A DNA stretch of 64,000 bases. It comes from Cohaesibacter sp. ES.047. GTDB lineage: Bacteria > Pseudomonadota > Alphaproteobacteria > Rhizobiales > Cohaesibacteraceae. Below are positions 1 to 9,176 of this stretch, piece by piece (position 1 is the first letter of the stretch; the number at the start of each line of letters is the position of its first letter). The notes under the pieces are model-generated. The model did no database searches. It saw only the letters and a list, made by a program, of their open reading frames with translations, and was not told where the DNA came from. The stretch spans positions 2,861,001 through 2,925,000 of the forward strand of contig NZ_LT907844.1 in NCBI RefSeq assembly GCF_900215505.1, given 5' to 3'. The position numbers and the translations under genes were made by a program.

Positions 1-1
1 T

Positions 2-1105
2 GTATTCTGGTGCAAAGACTGGATACGGTTCTGCCTCTGTGGTGAGATTCTGAGTGACTATACGGATGCGTCAACGTCAACGCTGGATCTGGGCAAGCGC
101 GATTGGGCCGTGGACCTGTTTAGCCAGCTTGGTATCAGCGAGGCCGCCAATTGGCTGCCGGATCTGAAGGAAAGCTATGAATGCGGCGGATACCTTCTGC
201 CGGAAGTGGCTGAACGAACCGGTCTTCCCGCCGGATTGCCGATAGCTGTTGGCGCTCTCGACATCGTCGGAACCGCCATTGGCATGGGGGCGCAGTCGGA
301 GGGCGATAGCTGCGTTATCCTCGGAACGACCTGTTGTTGTGAGACGGTGACCCGATTGGCGGAGACTGAACAAGGCTCCACAAGTGGTTTCGAGTGTTTT
401 GCGATTGGTGAAAAATATATCAAAGTTACAGCATCCATGGCTGGCGGACCAAGTTTGGACTGGGCCATCAAAACCCTTCTGAGCGCTGAAGAGCAGAGCA
501 GCACTGACCTGTTCGAAAAGATTGATCGGCGCGTCAAAGCACTGCCGCCCGTGCCGGAAGGAATCATCTTTCATCCCTATATCAGCGAAGCAGGAGAACG
601 TGCGCCTTTTAATAACCCCGGTGCGAAAGCTCAGTTCTTCGGGCTGAACCAGAGCGCTGACAAGTGGTGCATGCTCAAGGCTGTCTACGAAGGTGTCGCC
701 TTCTCGATTCAGGATTGTATCGGCGACTTGAAGGGCCGCTTGCTTTTGTCGGGAGGGGGAGCACGATCAGGCGTATGGCCCCAGATTATCGCGGATTGCA
801 CGGGCCTTCCCGTTTTGACCTTCGATGAAGCGGAGAGTTGCGCTAAGGGGGCTGCCTTCTTCGCCTGCAAGTGCGCTCACCCCGAGTTGTCGTTCGGCGA
901 CATCGCAGGCCGGTTCGAATGCTCCAACCAGACGTATCAGCCGCAATCAAACGCCCACTGGATCTACGAGGCTCATTTCCCATTCTACAGGGGAATCCGT
1001 GAGCAACTGGACGGTATATGGCGGCAACACCAGCGGTATCAGCAGAAACTGAGGACTGAGAAGCAAACAAATGCGAGCGAACAAGTCTCGTTTCCGCTTA
1101 ATTGA
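2..1105 (+). CDS. FGGY-family carbohydrate kinase, 5' end outside window
   Basis: The frame is open from the first bases of the window to the TGA at 1103-1105, so only the C-terminal part of about 367 codons is present. FGGY kinases phosphorylate sugars or polyols with ATP and are usually about 500 residues. The visible part carries the C-terminal actin-like ATPase lobe: a glycine-rich LSGGGARSGVWPQIIAD stretch near positions 750-797 is the family signature that lines the nucleotide site. A class II aldolase starts 50 bp downstream on the same strand, so the pair probably performs kinase then aldolase steps on a pentose or deoxy-sugar. The substrate cannot be told from sequence. A GTG at 110 is an internal codon, not a credible start, because homology-like sequence continues upstream. 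Confidence 0.85.
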   Translation, partial: VFWCKDWIRFCLCGEILSDYTDASTSTLDLGKRDWAVDLFSQLGISEAANWLPDLKESYECGGYLLPEVAERTGLPAGLPIAVGALDIVGTAIGMGAQSEGDSCVILGTTCCCETVTRLAETEQGSTSGFECFAIGEKYIKVTASMAGGPSLDWAIKTLLSAEEQSSTDLFEKIDRRVKALPPVPEGIIFHPYISEAGERAPFNNPGAKAQFFGLNQSADKWCMLKAVYEGVAFSIQDCIGDLKGRLLLSGGGARSGVWPQIIADCTGLPVLTFDEAESCAKGAAFFACKCAHPELSFGDIAGRFECSNQTYQPQSNAHWIYEAHFPFYRGIREQLDGIWRQHQRYQQKLRTEKQTNASEQVSFPLN

Positions 1106-1155
1106 AATCTTAAACTGTTGCGACGAGAGAAGCAGGCAATAGACGAGGAAATACA

Positions 1156-1785
1156 ATGAATTATAATGACTTCAAAACTGAACGAGAGTGCGTTGCCTAC
1201 TTCATGCGGCGTCTTTATCAGAACCAGTTGACGACGTGCTCGGGTGGCAACCTGAGTATGCGGCTCGATGAAAAACATGTGATCATCACGCCGTCCAGTT
1301 TGGATAAGGGGGTGATCGAAGCCGGTGAAATCGGGCTTGTGACCATTGATGGCGAGAACCTGACACCGCATCTCAAATCCAGCATTGAAACGGGCATGCA
1401 TCTGGAAATCTTTCGCCGTCGTCCAGACGTCAAAGCCGTTGTGCATGCACACCCGGTGATGGCGTCCACCTTTGCGGCGGTCGATAAGGACATCAATACG
1501 ACTCTCACCGCAGAATCCTATTTGGTCTTGGGGAATGTTGTGAATGCCCCATACGCCCTGATGGGATCCAAAGAGCTTTCAGTGATCGTTGGTAAAGCTG
1601 CCGAGAACAGCAATGTTATCGTCATGAAAAACCACGGCATTACCACCGTCGGCAAGTCCATGCTCGACGCTTTCGACAAAATGGAGTTGTTGGAAGCCTC
1701 CGCCAAAATGACCATCAATGCCGCCATTCTTGGTGGAGTGAGCCCGCTCACTGCTGAACAACGTGCACAACTTGATAACTGGTAG
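1156..1785 (+). CDS. Class II (zinc) aldolase/epimerase family protein
   Basis: A 209-residue protein of the class II aldolase/adducin family, to which L-fuculose-phosphate aldolase (FucA) and L-ribulose-5-phosphate 4-epimerase (AraD) belong. Zinc ligands are visible as the HAH pair in VVHAHPVM and a third His in MKNHGITTVG. The catalytic Glu is probably the one in SSIETGMH. TCSGGNLS is the family's phosphate-binding loop. The length is normal for the family. It lies 50 bp behind the FGGY kinase, so it likely cleaves or epimerises the phosphorylated product of that kinase. Aldolase and epimerase members cannot be separated reliably by eye. Confidence 0.85.
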   Translation: MNYNDFKTERECVAYFMRRLYQNQLTTCSGGNLSMRLDEKHVIITPSSLDKGVIEAGEIGLVTIDGENLTPHLKSSIETGMHLEIFRRRPDVKAVVHAHPVMASTFAAVDKDINTTLTAESYLVLGNVVNAPYALMGSKELSVIVGKAAENSNVIVMKNHGITTVGKSMLDAFDKMELLEASAKMTINAAILGGVSPLTAEQRAQLDNW

Positions 1786-2021
1786 GGTCATGCAGTGAGT
1801 TGTTCCCCGTCAGCGCGTGTGGCTCCAAATAGGGCAATTTGCGAAGAGAGGTCGAATGCCACTGAGAACTGACCCGCGAGAAATTATTCATATGGAACTG
1901 AAATAGGTATCGTAATTGATATCTGTTTCAGGAGGTTATGATGCCGGGTTCTTTCGCCCATCGATCATCTGGTTGCTGAAATTGTTGCACTTTGCTCGAA
2001 TTGACTAAGTCTTCCATGACG

Positions 2022-2909
2022 TCAAAACCCGGACACTCGACAGATTGGTCCGGCACGCACGGGCAGCTGTTTGACTAAAAGGCCACCAGCGGCGGGTTGC
2101 TCATCAAGTGCCTCTGGTCCAAGAAAACGCCGCTGACATGTCACGAACAGGCTCGAGCCGTCTTTGCCGCCGATTGTCACCGCCGTCGGGCGCGAGACAG
2201 GGGCCTGATGCCGCCCCAGGAGACGACCGGATGGGGAGAGATGCAACACCGCACCCGAGCCAACCACCGCAACCCAGAAATTTCCATCTGCATCCATGCA
2301 GGCGCTATCAAGCGTATCACCCGGATTGGTGCGGTAGATTGTTCGGGAGCTGATTTCCGCACCGGTCGCCGGATCGACTTCAAGCATTTCCAAAACACCG
2401 CTCGGGGAATCGGTGAACAATAGATCCTGCCCGCTCCCGCACGGAACAATCGCATTGGGAATCTGCACTCCCTCACGGACCACGTGAATACTGCCATCAA
2501 AATCGCGCCGATAGAGCCGTCCGATGGCTTTCCCGGAAAGGGTCATATCCATAGAGCCGAACCATAGGCGACCGAGTCGGTCCGGCCGGCCATCATTGAG
2601 GCGCACTGTTGGGCGGTCACTTTCCGTATCCGATTGCTGTTCCCAGTTCCCGTTTTCGGGAGCATAGGTCCAGAGACCGTCTTCGAGCCCCAGAACCAGT
2701 CGCCCGCTATCGGCGAATGTCACAAAACCGGGCTGTGAGGGCGTAGGAACAACTCGGCTGGACCCGTCTTGCGTCGTAGCAAGCAACCGCTGAGCCTGAA
2801 TGTCGATCCACCAGACACAGCAGCGGGCTTCATCCCACAGAGGCGACTTGCCCGTGATCGCCATAGGCTGGGAAAGCAGCTCGAAAGGAGCTTCAGTCTG
2901 CTGAAGCAT
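2022..2909 (-). CDS. SMP-30/gluconolactonase/LRE-like protein
   Basis: A 295-residue predicted six-bladed beta-propeller of the SMP-30 family, whose members hydrolyse sugar lactones with a bound Ca or Zn ion. NDGRPDRLGRLWFGSMD matches the substrate-binding blade, the Asn of QIPNAIV matches the second metal ligand, and the Asp of LDSACMDADGNFWVA matches the third. The first ligand, normally Glu in a GE(S/G)P motif, is Lys here (TGKSPLWD). Activity is therefore uncertain. The start overlaps the 3' end of tctA by 17 bp, so it is translationally linked to the TTT transporter operon and probably acts on the imported compound or a derivative. No signal peptide is seen, so it is presumably cytoplasmic. 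Confidence 0.8.
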   Translation of the reverse strand: MLQQTEAPFELLSQPMAITGKSPLWDEARCCVWWIDIQAQRLLATTQDGSSRVVPTPSQPGFVTFADSGRLVLGLEDGLWTYAPENGNWEQQSDTESDRPTVRLNDGRPDRLGRLWFGSMDMTLSGKAIGRLYRRDFDGSIHVVREGVQIPNAIVPCGSGQDLLFTDSPSGVLEMLEVDPATGAEISSRTIYRTNPGDTLDSACMDADGNFWVAVVGSGAVLHLSPSGRLLGRHQAPVSRPTAVTIGGKDGSSLFVTCQRRFLGPEALDEQPAAGGLLVKQLPVRAGPICRVSGF

Positions 2910-4425
2910 TTTGCATCTCCGAGGGCGACAGTCGCCTTCCGGGAAGAAGTCTGCGTCTTGTTTCCTTTGGCAAAATCGCCCAAAGGATCACGATGAGATC
3001 AATGAACAAAATGGCCATGGCAATCGGACGTTCGGCGAAAATGGAGAGGCCATCTTGTGAGAGCAGAAGTGAACGCCGCAGATTTCCCTCGGCGATGGGG
3101 CCGAGAATGACACCAATCACGATAGGCGAAAGCGGATACTGGAACTTGCGCAGCACATATCCGACGATACCGAACAGAAAGGCCATCCAGAGATCATAGA
3201 CCGAAGACTGGATCGCATAGACGCCGATCATCGACATCAGAAGCACCGAGGGCACCAGATATTGCTTGCGCAGTTTGAGCACGGAGACAAAGATCGGCGT
3301 CATCAGAATGCCGAGCACAAACAGAAAGACGTTGGCGAGTAGGTAAGCCAGAAACACCCCGCCGACCACATCGCCACTGAGTGAGAAGAGCTGCGGGCCG
3401 GGTTGCAGCCCAAGCAGCATCAAGGCGCCCATCAGAACGGCACAGGCAGAATCGCCAGGGATCGCCAGTGCCAATGTGGGAATAAGCGCACCACCACAAC
3501 AGGCGTTGTTGGAGGATTCGGTCGCGACCACGCCGCCTATAGCGCCTTGCCCATAAGCCTCTTCGGGCTTCGCCCGTGCCTTGGCGATGGCATAGGAGGT
3601 GAAGGACGCGATGATGCCACTGGCGCCGGGCAAGGCACCAAAAAAGGTGCCGATGATTGAAGAGCGGAGCAGGTTCCAGCGATGGCCTAAGGTCAGAAAC
3701 AGAGATCGGAAGGAGACCTTGGCGTTGAGCACCTTTGGTGTCGCTGACAATCGGCCTTCTTCGATCTGATAAGCGGCCTCGGAGATGGCAAACAGACCAA
3801 CAACAATGGCCACGATATGGATGCCGCCCGACAGGTTGGAATCTCCGAAGGTGAAGCGTTGGGCGTTTGACATGGGGTCGGTGCCAACCACGGCGATCAG
3901 GATGCCCAGACATCCGGTCAGCAGTCCTTTAGTTGTCGATTCCGAAGAGACCACCGCTATAGCCATCAGCCCCGTCACGGCGAGGGCAAAGTATTCTGGC
4001 GGGCCAAAATTCACGGCGATGCTGGCCAGCATCGGTGCAAAGAAGACCAGGATCACCCCACCGAACATACCGCCAATGGCGGACGCTGAGATGGCGACGC
4101 CGATGGCATCCCCTGCGCGTCCCTTTTTGGCAAGAGGGTAACCATCCAAGAGCGTCGCTGCAGCAAGAGGCGTGCCGGGAATACGCAGCAAGATCGCCGA
4201 GATGGCACCACCACAGGAGCCCCCGACGTAAATGGCGATCAACATGCCCATGCCGGCAACGGGCGGCAGATAGAATGCAGCAGGCAACAACAGGATGATG
4301 CCCATGAGGGGGCCAAGACCCGGAAGTGCGCCAACGAGAAGACCACCAGCGCAGCCGAGCGCAACTAACAGAATGACCGACGGAGTGGCAACCAGATCAA
4401 CACCGGACAGTAGAAGATCAAACAT
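2893..4425 (-). CDS. tctA: Tripartite tricarboxylate transporter, large permease TctA
   Basis: A 510-residue, strongly hydrophobic protein with about a dozen predicted membrane segments, matching TctA of the tripartite tricarboxylate transporter family. These secondary carriers import carboxylates using a periplasmic binding protein. The two internal repeats characteristic of TctA each carry a proline-glycine motif: GALPGLG at residues 32-38 and GALPGASG at 263-270. It lies 3 bp after tctB and overlaps the lactonase-like gene downstream, forming a tctC-tctB-tctA-lactonase operon on the minus strand. The substrate is unknown; the neighbouring sulfatase and lactonase point to a sugar acid or similar carboxylate. 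Confidence 0.93.
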   Translation of the reverse strand: MFDLLLSGVDLVATPSVILLVALGCAGGLLVGALPGLGPLMGIILLLPAAFYLPPVAGMGMLIAIYVGGSCGGAISAILLRIPGTPLAAATLLDGYPLAKKGRAGDAIGVAISASAIGGMFGGVILVFFAPMLASIAVNFGPPEYFALAVTGLMAIAVVSSESTTKGLLTGCLGILIAVVGTDPMSNAQRFTFGDSNLSGGIHIVAIVVGLFAISEAAYQIEEGRLSATPKVLNAKVSFRSLFLTLGHRWNLLRSSIIGTFFGALPGASGIIASFTSYAIAKARAKPEEAYGQGAIGGVVATESSNNACCGGALIPTLALAIPGDSACAVLMGALMLLGLQPGPQLFSLSGDVVGGVFLAYLLANVFLFVLGILMTPIFVSVLKLRKQYLVPSVLLMSMIGVYAIQSSVYDLWMAFLFGIVGYVLRKFQYPLSPIVIGVILGPIAEGNLRRSLLLSQDGLSIFAERPIAMAILFIDLIVILWAILPKETRRRLLPGRRLSPSEMQNASAD

Positions 4426-4428
4426 ATC

Positions 4429-4971
4429 TTACAGACCCAGCAAGTGGTAGGGGATGGAAAAGCTGAAATATCCGAGCGGCAGGACAATCTTCAGCAGACC
4501 TTCGAAAATGAAGGAGCTGATCAGGGTCAGTGCCACACTGGCCAGAAATGCCCGATACCAAGGCCTTGCATCGAGCACATAGAACATCGCCCCAATGACA
4601 AGGACCGAGGTGAGATGAAAGCCCAAAGGCTCTAGGGCCAGAAGATACAGCAGCACCAGCGCGAAAATGATGATCTCCTGAAATCTCAGCCGCCTCTTGG
4701 GTTCGGGAACGTCCAGCATTTCATCTTGCGCTACTTCCTCATCCTCAGGCACACCGGCAATCAGCATTTGTAAGGCAATGATCACTCCAAGGCCGGCCAT
4801 GACAAGCGCAACATAGCGCGGAAAGAGCGCCGCATTGAACAGAGCATCACCGGAGGCGACTCCCTGTTCTGTAAGGGAGGTTGCAATCTGCTGGAACACC
4901 AGTCCAACAATACCGAACATGGTCAAGAGGACGATCCAGTGGCCCCATATTTTCAGGCGTTTGTCCGTCAT
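4429..4971 (-). CDS. tctB: Tripartite tricarboxylate transporter, small permease TctB
   Basis: A 180-residue membrane protein with four predicted transmembrane helices and a charged cytoplasmic loop (acidic stretch around residues 74-92). This is the size and layout of TctB, the small membrane subunit that partners TctA. Sequence conservation in TctB is low, so the call rests mainly on size, topology and its position directly between the binding protein and tctA, with 3 bp to the latter. Confidence 0.88.
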   Translation of the reverse strand: MTDKRLKIWGHWIVLLTMFGIVGLVFQQIATSLTEQGVASGDALFNAALFPRYVALVMAGLGVIIALQMLIAGVPEDEEVAQDEMLDVPEPKRRLRFQEIIIFALVLLYLLALEPLGFHLTSVLVIGAMFYVLDARPWYRAFLASVALTLISSFIFEGLLKIVLPLGYFSFSIPYHLLGL

Positions 4972-4998
4972 TGATGCTCCCTCCCTTCGCTTCGGTGG

Positions 4999-5997
4999 TT
5001 ATTTACCCGAGATTTTCTTCTGTTCCCAGGCAATGGCTTCTTTGGCGGATTTCAGTTGTTCACCAACAGCACCCACGATCTCGTCGTATTTCTCCGGCGG
5101 ATACATGGTGGGCACGAAGCCGGTGTCCCTCAGCTTCTTCTGAATATCCTCACGCGACAGGGCCGCTTTCATGGCATCGCGCAATTTTGCAACGACATCA
5201 TCAGGCGTGCCCTGTTTCACCAGATACCAATGCCAACCCGTCGGAGACAATCCGGACAGTCCCAGCTCGGTGCCGAATTCACCAACAAGGGGGGCATTGT
5301 CGAACATCTCCCGATCTTTCTCGTTTTCCGTCAGGACAGCAAGCACCTGAAAGGCATCGGAGTTGGAGCGGTAAGTGGTGGGGTTGTTGAAGGTAAAGTC
5401 AAGCAGTCCGCCGCGCAGGTCCTTGAAAGCATCACCATCCTGCGGATAGGGAATGTTGCGGGCATATACATCATTGGCCTGCATCATTTTGGCGAGCACC
5501 ATATGCGGAATGTTGCCGATGGAACCGGAAGAATAACGCAGCTTGCCCGGATTTTCCTTCATATACTGGATGAAGCTGGGAAAATCGGTCCAGCGCGTTT
5601 CGTCCTTGCGGGTCACGATGGCAAAAGGCACCGCGGTTGCTGACCAGAGGGGGATGAAATCCTTGTGCGTCCAATCGGCATTGCCAACCATCGGCTGAAG
5701 GACAAGCGGAGCGACCCAGCCATCAATCAGGGTGTAGCCATCTGCTGGTTTCTTCATGGCCGTATCAAAGGACTTGACCCCTGCCGCGCCGGGCGTGGAA
5801 ACAACATTGATGTTCACCCCCAGTTCCGTGCTGATGGCTTCGGAGATGATCTGGCTGACCGCCATAGCGGACCCCGGGCCCCACGGGAATATGTTCTGGA
5901 TGTTGCGATCTGGATACTCGGCTGACGCGGGGCTGCACAAGGCAGCCGCGGTTGCTCCGGCGATCACGGCCGTACGAATGAATGAAATTGGCTTCAT
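4999..5997 (-). CDS. tctC: TTT-family periplasmic binding protein TctC (Bug protein)
   Basis: The chosen ATG at 5995-5997 is preceded by a strong Shine-Dalgarno (GGGAGGAC on the minus strand, 6001-6008) and opens a clear signal peptide (MKPISFIRTAVIAGATAAA, cleavage likely after PASA). The open frame extends 55 codons further upstream, but that part looks non-coding. The mature protein has the Bug/TctC hallmarks: an FPWGPGSAM ligand loop near the N-terminus and a GAAGVKSFD stretch about 45 residues later. It should capture a carboxylate in the periplasm and deliver it to TctAB. It is the first gene of the transporter operon, about 100 bp downstream of the sulfatase. Confidence 0.92.
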   Translation of the reverse strand: MKPISFIRTAVIAGATAAALCSPASAEYPDRNIQNIFPWGPGSAMAVSQIISEAISTELGVNINVVSTPGAAGVKSFDTAMKKPADGYTLIDGWVAPLVLQPMVGNADWTHKDFIPLWSATAVPFAIVTRKDETRWTDFPSFIQYMKENPGKLRYSSGSIGNIPHMVLAKMMQANDVYARNIPYPQDGDAFKDLRGGLLDFTFNNPTTYRSNSDAFQVLAVLTENEKDREMFDNAPLVGEFGTELGLSGLSPTGWHWYLVKQGTPDDVVAKLRDAMKAALSREDIQKKLRDTGFVPTMYPPEKYDEIVGAVGEQLKSAKEAIAWEQKKISGK

Positions 5998-6097
5998 TTG
6001 GTCCTCCCTTGGATCCGGGGCCTTCCCGTTTCGGACAAGGCCTCGCTGTTTTTGCCTTGTCAGTGCGCCTCCTCGCGCCCGGACCGGCATTGCTGCT

Positions 6098-7678
6098 TTA
6101 TGGCGCGCCTTCACGCCGGTATTTCTCAAGCCCGTAAAGGGTGTAAATTTCTTCGGGCGCATCGTGACGCATCAGCTCATCGGTGATGTCCTGACAGAAG
6201 CGCTCGACCAGTTGGTCATCTGAGATGGGCTCGCGCTGTTCAGGATCGGTCTCAAGCGCGAAAAGTTGGGTTTCTTTGGGGCGGTTGCGTACGGCATCAA
6301 GCCCGGCCTCACCGTTGTCAGGCGCCATGGGAAGCCGCAAGACCGGTGCGCCCTTGGTGAAATCAAAACCGGACACCAGCTCCGCCTGTTGCAGCTCTTC
6401 GGGACTGAACATACGCACCATATGCGAAGGAGCAAGCGTGTAAAGATGGAAGCCCTCGCCGTCGGCCTTCACCGGATAGTGGTAGTAGACATGGCTCCCG
6501 TCCGTCACACCAATCGGCCCAGCAAACATGCCAAAGATGACGCTTCGGCTCTCTTGATCCCGTTCGCCGGTCAAGGCTGGCAGCAGAGAGTGACCGCAGG
6601 CTTCAGCAAAATTGGGCTGTCCGAACAGATCAAGGAATGTCGGGGCCAGATCCGGTGTCTGGGTGACCGCCTGACTGCGCGTCCCTCCGCGCTTCGCATG
6701 GTCGGGATGCCAGATAAAAAGCGGGATATGTGAGATTTCCTCGTAGTAAGGCATTTTGTTCTTGCCCCACCACTCGTGCTCTCCCAGAAGGAAACCGTGA
6801 TCGGTCGTGACAATCAGGCAGGTGTTGTGCCATGCCCCTTCTTCATCCATCCAGTCGAGCAACTTTCCAAGATAATGATCGCATTGGGCAACGAGCGCTG
6901 CGTAGTTGGCCCGGACATCATTGATTTCGCCCTCGTCATTGGAGCTTTTTTCATAGGCTGGCCAGTCGAGCACCTTGCCTTGAGGCGTTGTTGCATACGC
7001 CTCGCGAAAGCGATCCGGCGCACAGAATGGCTCATGCGGGTCGAAGCACTCGATCTGAAGGAAAAACTCATCTGCCTCCTTATTCAAATCGAGAAACTCG
7101 AATGCGCTCGCGAACACCTGCGGGGTGGGAAAGTCTTTCTCTTCTTTGACGAACATCGTGTTGACTGCGTGGCGCATGCGCCGCCATGCCAGAATTTCGC
7201 TGGTTTGCATGGTCGGCGCATGATTGGATGCCAACTTGTCCAGAGGATAATGGCGGGCGTCAAACTGTGCCGACAACGCATCCAGCGGAGGATGCACCAC
7301 TCCCTTGATCGCGTCATGCTCCTGCCCCCGAATAATGTCAAAGCTTTCATAGGCAGAGCAGTAACCGGTGCCGCCATTCTCAATATAGTGCATGTGATCG
7401 GTCACGAGGTGGGTATAGATGCCAGCTTCGCCAAGCTGACGCGCAAAGGAATTGTCAAACGGCTCCAGAGGCCCCCAAGGACGATGCATGAAATTGAGGC
7501 GGCCAGTGTGAATGTCCCGCCGAGCCGGCATACACGGCAAAGACCCACCATAGTGATTGTCAAAAGTGACACCTTTGGCTGCAAGACGGTTGAAATTGGG
7601 TGTCTTCACAGCAGTTCCGCCGTAGGCTTCAAGCGCCTCGCGGTTCAGAGAATCGAACATGACAAAAATCGTGCGCAT
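6098..7678 (-). CDS. Cys-type sulfatase (alkaline phosphatase superfamily)
   Basis: A type I sulfatase of about 526 residues that hydrolyses sulfate esters. FVMFDSLN near the N-terminus supplies the metal-binding Asp. C49-M-P-A-R53 (numbered from this ATG) is the C-x-P-x-R motif whose Cys is converted to formylglycine, and TTDHGFLLGEHEWWGKN carries the distal metal ligands. A second ATG 15 bp upstream (7693) is also possible; neither has a strong ribosome binding site. No signal peptide is evident, so it may act in the cytoplasm after uptake by the adjacent TTT transporter. A sulfatase-maturating radical SAM enzyme is encoded at 9177-10511, consistent with oxygen-independent activation. Substrate unknown. 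Confidence 0.9.
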   Translation of the reverse strand: MRTIFVMFDSLNREALEAYGGTAVKTPNFNRLAAKGVTFDNHYGGSLPCMPARRDIHTGRLNFMHRPWGPLEPFDNSFARQLGEAGIYTHLVTDHMHYIENGGTGYCSAYESFDIIRGQEHDAIKGVVHPPLDALSAQFDARHYPLDKLASNHAPTMQTSEILAWRRMRHAVNTMFVKEEKDFPTPQVFASAFEFLDLNKEADEFFLQIECFDPHEPFCAPDRFREAYATTPQGKVLDWPAYEKSSNDEGEINDVRANYAALVAQCDHYLGKLLDWMDEEGAWHNTCLIVTTDHGFLLGEHEWWGKNKMPYYEEISHIPLFIWHPDHAKRGGTRSQAVTQTPDLAPTFLDLFGQPNFAEACGHSLLPALTGERDQESRSVIFGMFAGPIGVTDGSHVYYHYPVKADGEGFHLYTLAPSHMVRMFSPEELQQAELVSGFDFTKGAPVLRLPMAPDNGEAGLDAVRNRPKETQLFALETDPEQREPISDDQLVERFCQDITDELMRHDAPEEIYTLYGLEKYRREGAP

Positions 7679-7808
7679 GGCAGGTGTTTCCATCCGGTCT
7701 TATGACGACAATCACTTGGAGGCCGGGCCTTTCAGGTTTGGCTTGACGGCACGCTAGCAAGGGTCAACAATAAAAGAAAATAGAAAGACCGGTAACTGGA
7801 AATAGAAA

Positions 7809-8732
7809 TTGGCTATCGATAGAAATCTGTTCGCCTTCCTCGCAGTCGCTGAGACAGGTAACCTCACCGCAGCGGCCGAGCAGTTGCATCTGGCTCAACC
7901 TTCATTGACCAAGCGATTGAAACTATTGGAAGATGAATATGGGGCGCGCCTGTTTGAGCGTCATCCTCGCGGCATGACACTCACCCCCGTCGGGCGGGTG
8001 TTGATGGATCATGCCAAACGAATTGAACAACGTTATATTCAGGCTCGCGAGGCGATCGACGCGGAGAAGACAAACAAGCTGGAGCGGCTGAAAATCGGCG
8101 CAGGTCCGCTGTTTCAGCGTGCCTTGTTGGCCAATGCCTTTGATACATTGCGGCAGGAATTTCCCGAAACCCTGTTGGAATTGCGTGCTGATGTGCATGA
8201 GCAGAACTTGCCCTTGCTCAGGCATGGGCACCTCGACGTGGTCTTCGGCGCCCTGATAACCGAAATCGATGAGGACGACATCGAAGCCATTGGTTTGCTC
8301 AAGGTCCATCTGGGTGCTCTTGCACACCTCGATCACGCGCTCCACGGCAAAACAAGTGTAACGATCCGCGATCTGGCTGCCTGTCCATGGATCCTCTATT
8401 CCAACGACAAGGATACCTCGTCCATGGTGCGCGGCTATTTTGTCCGCAACGGACTGACGCCTCCGACCTTCTCCATCCGCACTTCGTCCTATGAGTTCGG
8501 CCTCGATATGGTGGCGAAGGGCAACTATATTATGCCCATTCCAGCTGAACTCGATCAGTTCCTTAGACCCTCGGGCATGCGGGTTCTGCCACTGGATGAG
8601 CCGATTGACCGATTCATCTCCGGCGCCTATGTGCGCAGCTCGACGCTGGCTTATCCGGTTGTACGCAGACTGCTCGAACTGATCCGGCAAAAGGCAAACG
8701 AATTGCAGATCCAACTGACGCCTAAACTCTAG
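7809..8732 (+). CDS. LysR-family transcriptional regulator
   Basis: A 307-residue LysR regulator. The N-terminal winged helix-turn-helix (FLAVAETGNLTAAAEQLHLA, then QPSLTKRLKLLE) is typical, followed by the periplasmic-binding-like co-inducer domain (about residues 90-295). The frame opens with TTG at 7809. It is transcribed divergently from the sulfatase with a 115-130 bp shared control region, so it probably senses the sulfated substrate or a breakdown product and controls the sulfatase-TTT-lactonase genes. The TTG start is uncertain because no clear ribosome binding site precedes it. Confidence 0.9.
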   Translation: MAIDRNLFAFLAVAETGNLTAAAEQLHLAQPSLTKRLKLLEDEYGARLFERHPRGMTLTPVGRVLMDHAKRIEQRYIQAREAIDAEKTNKLERLKIGAGPLFQRALLANAFDTLRQEFPETLLELRADVHEQNLPLLRHGHLDVVFGALITEIDEDDIEAIGLLKVHLGALAHLDHALHGKTSVTIRDLAACPWILYSNDKDTSSMVRGYFVRNGLTPPTFSIRTSSYEFGLDMVAKGNYIMPIPAELDQFLRPSGMRVLPLDEPIDRFISGAYVRSSTLAYPVVRRLLELIRQKANELQIQLTPKL

Positions 8733-9176
8733 AGCGATCAAGGCAGCGCATTGATGGTCTCAGAACAGGCCCTCGTTTTGGCCCGGCATTCCGTTATCGC
8801 CAAAATCTATATCCATCGCCCTTGCTATCTATTTTTCTTAATTGCCGCTCCTTGCTATTCATGATGCTGATCAGAGGAAGCCGCTATGCGGATAACCTCT
8901 TTGCCCTCCGGCTTTCAGCATCAAGGACAAACCCCGTGTTTGTGAGAGCATTTCTGCATCGTTTTATAGACACTATCAAATCCAAGTATCGCCCGGAAAA
9001 GCACTATATGCGCGGACCGGGACCAGCATGCGGTGGCCACGATAGGGGCAAATAGCCTTTTCGGAACTGGACCTTAGCCCCTTGTCCTCCTAATCTTTCG
9101 GCGCGGGATGATGGGCCTTTGTCCCAGGCGCGAGCGAGACCAGTCAAGCGAACAGCAATGAAGAGGACCGTAGTCA
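8733..9176 (+). other. 444-bp intergenic region before the radical SAM gene
   Basis: A stretch without a convincing gene. A short open frame at 8822-9055 has no recognisable motif or ribosome binding site. The last 20 bp contain AGAGGA, which serves as Shine-Dalgarno for the radical SAM gene. No hairpin with a T-run was found. Confidence 0.5.

Noticed and set aside
8822..9055. A 77-codon open frame between the LysR gene and the radical SAM gene
   Set aside because: No ribosome binding site, motif or compositional support.
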